DNA of 64,000 nt from Rhynchopus sp. YZ270_cl-10 (taxonomy: Eukaryota; Euglenozoa; Diplonemea; Diplonemida; Diplonemidae), in contig OZ037886.1 in the NCBI GenBank assembly GCA_964035575.1, forward strand, positions 1 through 64,000. The letters are read 5' to 3'. The notes under the pieces were generated by a model that saw only the letters and a list, made by a program, of their open reading frames with translations, did no database searches and was not told where the DNA came from. How positions within the stretch are numbered: the stretch's first letter is position 1; every line of letters starts with the position of its first letter. A program made the position numbers and the translations under genes. Positions 57,699 through 64,000 of this stretch are shown in pieces.

Positions 57699-58487
57699 TC
57701 AGCCATACCTGCGTCCACGACCACGCTCGTGCTTGCGGCCAGTCTTGGTCTTGTTGCACAGGAATGGCCTGGCGTGGCTTCCGGGGACACCCGGGGCACC
57801 GAAGTGCTTGTATGCGGTACGTGCGGCACGCTTTCCACGGAGAAGCACGGTGTTGGATCCCTGTGGTGGGTGAAGATAAACAGTGTGTCAGACGGGTCTG
57901 GATATTGCAAAGAATATGAGTCAGTTCTACGTTGCTACACCTGAAACATAATTCGAAAGTGAAACAACCACACTGCTGTCTTCGTAGTTCTGACATGTCA
58001 AAACACTACTTCAAGGTGGTAACTGGAATACGCCCAAATGAACAACAGGACATACCTTGGGCGCCTTCATGGCGAGCTGGTCAAGGGTCATGACCTCACC
58101 TCCGGCCTTCAGGATGCGGGCACGTGCGGTCTCGGTGAAGCGGAGTGCGGCAACACGGAGCTTCGGCACGTCGGCGAGACGGGTGTCGTCAGTGACGTTT
58201 CCGACGATGACGCAGGTCTTGTCCTCTCTGCCCTTCATGTTGAGGGCAATGCGGGACAGGGTCATCGGGGGGAGGTTGGTGCGGCTCATCATAAGACGGT
58301 GGAGCACGGCCTGTGGTGGTGTGTTGGGACAAACAAGAAGACAGCAACATACCTTGTTGAACGGGCACTCGGCACGGCGGGCCAGGAAGCGGTAGATCTT
58401 CACCAACAGGTACACGTAGGGGTTGGTGGAGGAGGGCTCAGTGCGAAGCGCGTGGTGCTTCTTCACGGCGGTGGTGTCTCTTCCCAT
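57699..58487 (-). CDS. RPL18: 60S ribosomal protein eL18, copy B
   Basis: Exons 58487-58353, 58310-58056 and 57860-57699 (TGA), with introns of 42 bp (58311-58352) and 195 bp (57861-58055). Each exon has the same length as in copy A and the 183-residue product is identical. Intron 2 keeps the first ~20 and last ~20 bases of copy A but carries about 138 bp of unrelated sequence between them. Upstream homology to copy A stops three to four bases before the ATG. CCAACTTCTACTACAG lies about 55 bases before the ATG. A constitutive ribosomal role is expected. Confidence 0.97.
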
Positions 58488-58838
58488 TTTAACTTTTTTT
58501 GTGTTTTAGTATAAGTCCCCCTGGGCTGTAGTAGAAGTTGGTGTGTTGTGTTCCCGACCCAAATAGTGGAGGTTCAGCAGGTTCCATAGGTCTCTGTTCG
58601 GAGACGGTTCCTTCTCAGCATTACCCCTAGGAACTTTAATAGTGTCCCCAGAATGGAGAAGACTCTCTCTTCAGAATGACTGACGTATATTACTATAAAC
58701 AAAAGAATCACAAAGAATCAGCTATTTTTGTACTTTCCAAAATTCTACATAAAACTCTCGTTACAAAAACATCGCTCTATACACATGGTACAAGGTTTCT
58801 ATGGTTATTTCTTTCCCCTACCCCCGCTCCCCCTCTCC

Positions 58839-60920
58839 CTACCCGTTGTGCGCGTACGGCGAGACCACGGCAAAGGAACGCCCCCGCACAGGGGAGACCT
58901 GCTTAGGCCCACGCGGCATCGAGCTCTCCCTCTGGTGGATGCCGACGAGGTGCTCCCTGAGGCCGGCAAGGTGCTGGTCGCGCATCTCCTCTGCAGAGCG
59001 GAAGGGCATTGCATCGCGCGAGCCCTGCAGACGCTCGAGTGCTGTCTCCATGTCCCGCACACCCGGCGGACGTGGCGGTACCGTGGACTGGAACGGGCGG
59101 CTCGTGGCGGTGCGCAGCTTCGAGATCGCGTCCTCCATATTGTGTATCGCAGCAGGAATCTCATGCCTTGCATCAGGTGTGATGCGCTGCGGTACAGGCG
59201 GCGCAACACGCGTCAGATCGGCAAGCTTCTTCTGCTGCTGTCTCAGCAGTTCAAGTTGGTTACGCAGCATCTCGGCTTTCTGCACCTCCATCAGCTGCGT
59301 TGCAAGAACCTGCTGTGCCTTCAGCTGCTCTTCCTGCTCCGACACGATCATCCCGACACGCTCTGTGTGCAGGCTCTTCGCCTCGTCCATCTCCTTTTTG
59401 TGGATGTCGTACATATCGTCCGTCGCCTCTTGCGAGCGTTTCTGCAGATCCGCCAGTTGGTGCTGCAGGTTGTGCAGATAGTGATGTGTGTCGTCCTGTG
59501 CACGGGTGTCCGCAAGGGTGGCCGGGTGTGGTGCGCCAGGTGACTGTCTTGGTGGCGACATCTTGATGCAGTCCTCCTCTCGCCGCTCCTGCATCATCTG
59601 CCCATGCAGGCCCGACATGCCCGCCAGCTGATCACGCATGCCTTGTATGTGTTCCTGCAGCATTCGCACCTTCAGGTCCCTCTGCTCCTTCTCCTGCCGC
59701 TCTTGCTGCTCTCGCTGTCGACGCCGTTCTGCAATGCGTGGGTCTGGCGGTGGTGTTGCTGGGCGCACTGCCACTGGCGGCAGGTACACAACCTCCGGTA
59801 CAGGTGGTGGCAGGTACATCACTTCAGGCACCACCTCTGGTGTGGGCGCGACGGGTGGCGGCAGCTCAGGTTGTGCAGGCGGCGAAGGTGCGTAGAGGCG
59901 GGACGGGTCGCAGGACACAGTCTTCCACCCTTCCGTGCGGCGTGTGAAGTCGAAGTAGTGCACCTCCGTCTGGTTGCTGGCCACCGCAATGCTGCCTTCA
60001 GGGGAGAGCACTGCTGACAGCGGCCGCTGCCCCGTCCAATAGCTCACGGCAAAGGGGAACCTTCGCCACCCACCGGAGGCGATGTCCCACAGCCACGCGT
60101 CCATTACATTGGAGGTGCGTCCTTCATTCCCGACGGTGATGCCACCGTAGATAAGCACCTCCCCGCCCATGGTGTGCGAGGAGTGCAGTGCGCGAGGCAG
60201 GGGTGCCTCGTGGCGTGGGTGCGGCGAAGCCTTGCGCCACTCGCAGCGTTCGATGTCGAACACGAACACTGCGTCGTTCAGCATCGCGCTCGGCTGTGCA
60301 GACGCGTCCTGCAGCAGCCCTGTAGGCGGTGGGGCGGAGACCTCAAACCCGCCCGTCACGACCATGAAGTTGCGGAACACCGATGCACCGTGCCCCCACA
60401 GCATTGGCGCGTTGGGGTCGTACCGCTCCACACGGTGCCACAGAAGCTGCTGCAGGTCCAGCACGTAGACGTCGTAGAAGCCACGCCGCTTGTCTGCCTG
60501 CACATCCGCCACCGTGGGTGCTTCTGACAAGGTGCGCCCGCCAAAGAGAAGGAGCAGGTTGTCCACGACGACGGTCGTGTGGTGGGTACGTGGTCCTGGG
60601 TGGTCGCCTGTGGTGTGCACCTGGGTCCAGCGTCCGGTGCGTGTGCAGAGGGAGTAGAGGGGCTCGGGTTCGCCTTCGGCAGCAGCGTCTAAGGGCTTAC
60701 CACCGTACAGCATCATACGCCCGCGGTACTCGCAGAGCGAGAAGTGCCGGCGTGCAGGCGGCACGTCGCCGTGCGTGCGCAGCTCGTGCCACTCGTGCGA
60801 CGCATCCTCCAGGCACAGCCGCCACACCCTGTCCTCAGCACCCCCACCATACACAGTCAGCGCACCGTCGACATACACACTCGACACCTCACCTCCGGTT
60901 GCAGTAGGGGATTCAGCCAT
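58839..60920 (-). CDS. Kelch-repeat protein with C-terminal coiled coil (693 aa)
   Basis: ATG at 60920, TAG stop. Residues ~15-330 contain about five or six kelch blades. They can be read as GALTVYGGGAEDRVWRL, GRMMLYGGK, NLLLLFGGRT, NFMVVTGGF and EVLIYGGI, each followed by a Trp or Tyr blade strand. A Pro/Val-rich linker follows (~345-390, PPPVPEVVYLPP). A long charged coiled coil with Arg/Gln/Glu heptads spans ~395-610 (ERRRQREQQERQEKEQ, then QLADLQKRSQEATDDM). The C-terminus is basic. Kelch propellers bind partner proteins, and the coiled coil suggests a scaffold or cytoskeletal role, but the partner is unknown. It lies 125 bp downstream of the GH13-like gene on the same strand. Confidence 0.88.
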   Translation of the reverse strand: MAESPTATGGEVSSVYVDGALTVYGGGAEDRVWRLCLEDASHEWHELRTHGDVPPARRHFSLCEYRGRMMLYGGKPLDAAAEGEPEPLYSLCTRTGRWTQVHTTGDHPGPRTHHTTVVVDNLLLLFGGRTLSEAPTVADVQADKRRGFYDVYVLDLQQLLWHRVERYDPNAPMLWGHGASVFRNFMVVTGGFEVSAPPPTGLLQDASAQPSAMLNDAVFVFDIERCEWRKASPHPRHEAPLPRALHSSHTMGGEVLIYGGITVGNEGRTSNVMDAWLWDIASGGWRRFPFAVSYWTGQRPLSAVLSPEGSIAVASNQTEVHYFDFTRRTEGWKTVSCDPSRLYAPSPPAQPELPPPVAPTPEVVPEVMYLPPPVPEVVYLPPVAVRPATPPPDPRIAERRRQREQQERQEKEQRDLKVRMLQEHIQGMRDQLAGMSGLHGQMMQERREEDCIKMSPPRQSPGAPHPATLADTRAQDDTHHYLHNLQHQLADLQKRSQEATDDMYDIHKKEMDEAKSLHTERVGMIVSEQEEQLKAQQVLATQLMEVQKAEMLRNQLELLRQQQKKLADLTRVAPPVPQRITPDARHEIPAAIHNMEDAISKLRTATSRPFQSTVPPRPPGVRDMETALERLQGSRDAMPFRSAEEMRDQHLAGLREHLVGIHQRESSMPRGPKQVSPVRGRSFAVVSPYAHNG

Positions 60921-61045
60921 CTTGCATTCCCTTTTTGGGGTCTCCCTGGAAAATGTGTGGGATAATATATATTTGGGGGCGAAGATAAACGTGGAAAAAA
61001 AGGTTGGGTGTAAACTTTTAGCTCAATATAAGGATAGGAACATAT

Positions 61046-62389
61046 TCAAACCCGCCTCCGCGTCGCGAAGCACGGTGCCTCTGGGTTCCACCACAGCGAC
61101 GTGGCCCTAGGCTTGATGCAGATATGCTGCAGCCCAGTGGCCGGATCAGCCTCCTGCGCACACTGCGGGAGTGCACCCTTTGCTGTGTAGTCCGCACGCC
61201 GCGTGGCCTGCCACTGGCTTGGCAGCGAGACGTGCAGCGTGCGCTCCGAAAAGCTTGCACTGATCACAACCAGAAAGCTCTCACGCAGCAGCACCAACAG
61301 CGTGTCGTCTGAGTGCAGCACTTTGCACGCCCCTGGGCAGCGTCTGCACAGCTGAAGCAAATGCGCTATCAACTCTGCCACCACGGGCGTCACTTTGTCC
61401 CTACAGCTGACGAGGGGCAGCCCCTTGCCGAGGGCAAGGATGTAGGCATACCCCATGAGGATGTGGTCCACCGGGAGGTCGCGGCATGCGTGGTAGACTG
61501 CGTGGCTGCGGACAAAGAGCACACTGCGGGAAACGTCGTAGGAGAGCAGGTCGAACCAGGCTCGCGCACAGGGCTCGACCAACGCTTCGCTGAGGAGACG
61601 CCAGAAGGCGAAGTCCATGAAGAGCGAGGGTGGCGTTGCTGCGAGCCAGGTGCGCAGGGCTGCTGCGTCGTCTGTAGTGGTGGTGGTGGTGGTGGTGGTG
61701 GTGGTGGTGTCATCACGCACAGTAGGTGACACATAGCTGCTCCCCCTATCACCGTCCAACGCCACCACATCCCACTGCGGCCACGCAACATTAATCCGCA
61801 ACAGAGGAATGCTCGCCACACACTCCGCCACCAGCTGCGGCGGCACCAGATCCGAAGCACACCACCGCACCCCTGTTATCCCAAGCTGCGTGTAGTGTGT
61901 CAGGAGGCACAGCGTTTGGAGACGGTTGTGCGGGTGTTCGAGGAGGAGGCGTTGCTCTGCATCGTCTCCTACAACGGTGTCGGGTGGGTGTTTGAAGGAG
62001 CGTGAGAGGGGTGCGGATGTGGCGGTGTGGTGGGTCGTGAGGGGGAGGTCGCAGACGACATGCATGCCAGCCTCGCGTGCAGTGGCGATGCAGGCACGCA
62101 ACTCCTCCTCACTGCCCCAGCGTGTCGCCACGCAGCCGTTCTGCGGCAGGCCCCCCACGTCGTAGCTGTCGTGCGCATCGTACCCATAGCTCGCTGCACC
62201 TGACGCACCCTTCCCCAGCGGCGGCAACGACAATACACGAACACCGCACGCAGCAAGCTCGGGGATTTGCGCCGTGAGCCGCACCCACAGCCCAGGCGGT
62301 TCATCCTCGTAGAACGTCTCATAGAGAACATCAAAGGCGCGTGGGACAGGCTCCTCCAAGGCTGCGGTGATAAGCCGGAAGCACGTCAT
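61046..62389 (-). CDS. GH13 alpha-amylase-like protein lacking catalytic residues (447 aa)
   Basis: ATG at 62389, TGA stop. The TIM-barrel pattern of GH13 is clear. YGYDAHDSYDVGG plus WGSEEELRACIATAREAGM precedes VVCDLPLTTHH (114-121, conserved region I, normally DVVxNH). GITGVRWC (170-177) is region II, where the Asp nucleophile of RxDA is Cys177. FVRSHA (292-297) is region IV, where NHD has become SHA. YAYILALGKGLPLVS follows as in amylases. The region III Glu is not evident either. I infer a pseudoenzyme, perhaps carbohydrate-binding or regulatory. No signal peptide or membrane segment is seen. A run of 12 Thr (228-239) is encoded by an ACC microsatellite. Confidence 0.82.
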   Translation of the reverse strand: MTCFRLITAALEEPVPRAFDVLYETFYEDEPPGLWVRLTAQIPELAACGVRVLSLPPLGKGASGAASYGYDAHDSYDVGGLPQNGCVATRWGSEEELRACIATAREAGMHVVCDLPLTTHHTATSAPLSRSFKHPPDTVVGDDAEQRLLLEHPHNRLQTLCLLTHYTQLGITGVRWCASDLVPPQLVAECVASIPLLRINVAWPQWDVVALDGDRGSSYVSPTVRDDTTTTTTTTTTTTDDAAALRTWLAATPPSLFMDFAFWRLLSEALVEPCARAWFDLLSYDVSRSVLFVRSHAVYHACRDLPVDHILMGYAYILALGKGLPLVSCRDKVTPVVAELIAHLLQLCRRCPGACKVLHSDDTLLVLLRESFLVVISASFSERTLHVSLPSQWQATRRADYTAKGALPQCAQEADPATGLQHICIKPRATSLWWNPEAPCFATRRRV

Positions 62390-62612
62390 TTCAATATCAA
62401 CTGTGTTGCATAGTATGTGTAAATGGTTGCTGGAAAAATTGATGGAATTTTAAAGGGAGGCTCGGTGTGTCAAGGAAAGTGAATGTTGACCCTATTTTTC
62501 TAACATTTTTTTTGAAACTCTATACATTGTTCACCACAACTAAGCTATGGCGAACGCTGACTACCGGGTAGCCCCCCCCCCCCCCCCCCCTATCCCCTTT
62601 CCTTCATTTGTT

Positions 62613-63803
62613 TCATGACACCGCCTCGTAGAAGGGGTCGTAGAAGAGCTGTGTGAAGATGTACAATAATGTGCTGTCGTGGCTGTAGCGCTCTGTGAGC
62701 ACGCCAGCCCAGAGGAAGAAGAGTGCGAAGGCGCAGGTGGCGATGGTGCGGGCGCTGTGGAGGGCTTGTTGGTACCAGCCCTTGGGGGGTGGTGTGGCTG
62801 CGGGTGGGGAGGGACGTCCGAAGCGACGTCGGGGTGACGCTGTACTGTCGTCACCTCCCGCACTGCGGTGCACTTCGCTGTGTACTATCCGTAGGGTCGG
62901 CTGCCACTCAGACACTACTGCAGCAGGAAGGCCCACACTTAACAACGTCGTTGCCTCTGCCCCAAGCAGCTCTGCAAACGTCAACCCACACGGCACGTCA
63001 CCATGATGCGATTCAGCAAAGGGCAGCACCCCACCCCTCAGCAGTGCCGCCCTGTGCGTGTGGACCGTCGTAAAGAAGTGTTGCCACTGCGGCGCGACGA
63101 AGTCCAGCGCCTTAATGCCTTGCAGAGAGACGGCCTCGAGGTCGCACCCCGCAAGGGTCAGGAGGTACGCCGTCTCGTAGTGCTCGGGTTTGAGGGGGAC
63201 GCGGCCGCGGAGGAGCTTTTGGGATTTTGTGTCGAGCGCGTAGTGGAGTGCGGTGCTGCCGTTGCTGTCGGTGAGGTGCACCTTTGCTGAGGCGCCTAGG
63301 AGGAGACGCACGGCACGCACCATGGTCATGCCTGCGGCCATCATGAGCGGGCTGCGGCCGTCGTGTGCTTGGCAGTCGGGTTCTGCGTCGTGCTCGAGAA
63401 GAATGCGAAGCGATTCGTAGCGTCCAGCAAAGGAGGCGCAGTGCAGTGGTGTCCATCCGTGGCTGCTTCGCGCAAAGAGCGTGCCACCACCACGGCGAAG
63501 AAGCGTCAGCAGGCAGTCCGTGCGTCCAGGCAGCATTGCTGCGAGATGTGTTGCCGTGTAGCCCTCAAGCTGGTCGCGTCCAATGCCTTTGCGTGAGAGC
63601 AGCAGAACGTCAACCTCCGCATCCAAGAGCACGTCAAGCAGCTCAGGCCAGCCGTGCTTCACGACCAGGTGCACCGCAGCCAGCCCGTTCGCATTAAAGC
63701 TGTCCACATCAACCGTCGGCAGCACCCCCTTCAGCCGCCCAACACTCCCATCCGTGCATGCGTCCCATAATGTCTGCTCGGAAGAACCCCGCCACACCAC
63801 CAT
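62613..63803 (-). CDS. Ankyrin-repeat protein with C-terminal membrane segment (396 aa)
   Basis: The frame is open further upstream, but the first suitable ATG is at 63803, preceded by CCTTCCCTTTACCCCCATATCAG. About five ankyrin repeats span residues ~35-210. They include GLAAVHLVVKHGWPELLDVL, GYTATHLAA, HGWTPLHCASFAGRYESL, GRSPLMMAAG and GSTALHYAL. A region without clear homology follows (~210-330), then a Ser/Pro/Arg linker. A hydrophobic segment (~363-381, TIATCAFALFFLWAGVL) near the end would anchor it in a membrane with the ankyrin part cytosolic. The specific role is unknown. It is the most upstream gene of the minus-strand block seen here. Confidence 0.86.
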   Translation of the reverse strand: MVVWRGSSEQTLWDACTDGSVGRLKGVLPTVDVDSFNANGLAAVHLVVKHGWPELLDVLLDAEVDVLLLSRKGIGRDQLEGYTATHLAAMLPGRTDCLLTLLRRGGGTLFARSSHGWTPLHCASFAGRYESLRILLEHDAEPDCQAHDGRSPLMMAAGMTMVRAVRLLLGASAKVHLTDSNGSTALHYALDTKSQKLLRGRVPLKPEHYETAYLLTLAGCDLEAVSLQGIKALDFVAPQWQHFFTTVHTHRAALLRGGVLPFAESHHGDVPCGLTFAELLGAEATTLLSVGLPAAVVSEWQPTLRIVHSEVHRSAGGDDSTASPRRRFGRPSPPAATPPPKGWYQQALHSARTIATCAFALFFLWAGVLTERYSHDSTLLYIFTQLFYDPFYEAVS

Positions 63804-64000
63804 GTCTGATATGGGGGTAAAGGGAAGGGAGGCTAAGGGTGCTGAGGTGAGCCTAAAAGCGTCAAAAAAAGGGGTGTGTGTACTAATGTATTGGGTTTTG
63901 CTCTTCCCAAGCAAAAATCTTTTTTTAGGTGGTTTTTTTCGGAGTGCTTTTTGTGGTGGGACAGCTCCCCCTCCTGCATCAACATGGAGGAGGTGCACGC
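63804..64000. other. Window edge, upstream of the ankyrin gene
   Basis: The ankyrin frame stays open through here without an ATG. Poly(T) and purine runs suggest noncoding sequence. Confidence 0.5.

Overview
The window is nuclear DNA of a repeat-rich unicellular eukaryote. Coding stretches are GC-rich. Spacers are AT-rich with long A/T runs. Confirmed introns are short GT-AG introns (41, 42, 51, 57 and 195 bp). The eL18 protein carries STNPY, LSRIA, a DQLAM-AP-G-NT-LLRG stretch and an HFGA-GVPGSH stretch that I remember from kinetoplastid eL18. Every supported gene lies on the minus strand. These points suggest Euglenozoa, most likely a diplonemid-like protist, but this is inference without a database search.

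Layout: 1-7970 is a G-rich 8-bp satellite. 7977-23860 holds two copies of a composite microsatellite module. One copy carries an 11.6-kb non-LTR retrotransposon (8092-19677, minus strand, poly(A) tail at 8092-8153). The other copy, at 22403, is unoccupied. The element has one giant frame with two OTU-like protease regions, zinc fingers, reverse transcriptase and a restriction-like endonuclease. 23861-25797 is spacer with a 0.4-kb direct repeat.

25798-31613 encodes a large secreted Cys-rich/HYR-module protein in two adjacent pieces with interrupted frames. 31614-51000 is sparse. It holds two RRM-like paralogues, one small membrane protein, several MITE-like and foldback elements, a 2.1-kb terminal-inverted-repeat element, an 18-bp satellite, and a family of short stem-loops.

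52379-63803 is a compact block, all minus strand. In transcription order it reads: ankyrin-repeat membrane protein, catalytically dead GH13-like protein, kelch/coiled-coil protein, ribosomal protein eL18 (copy B), eL18 (copy A), sestrin. Gaps of 125-350 bp between the first four and pyrimidine-AG tracts just before several start codons fit polycistronic transcription with trans-splicing, but the sequence alone does not prove it. No tRNA, rRNA or CRISPR array was recognised.
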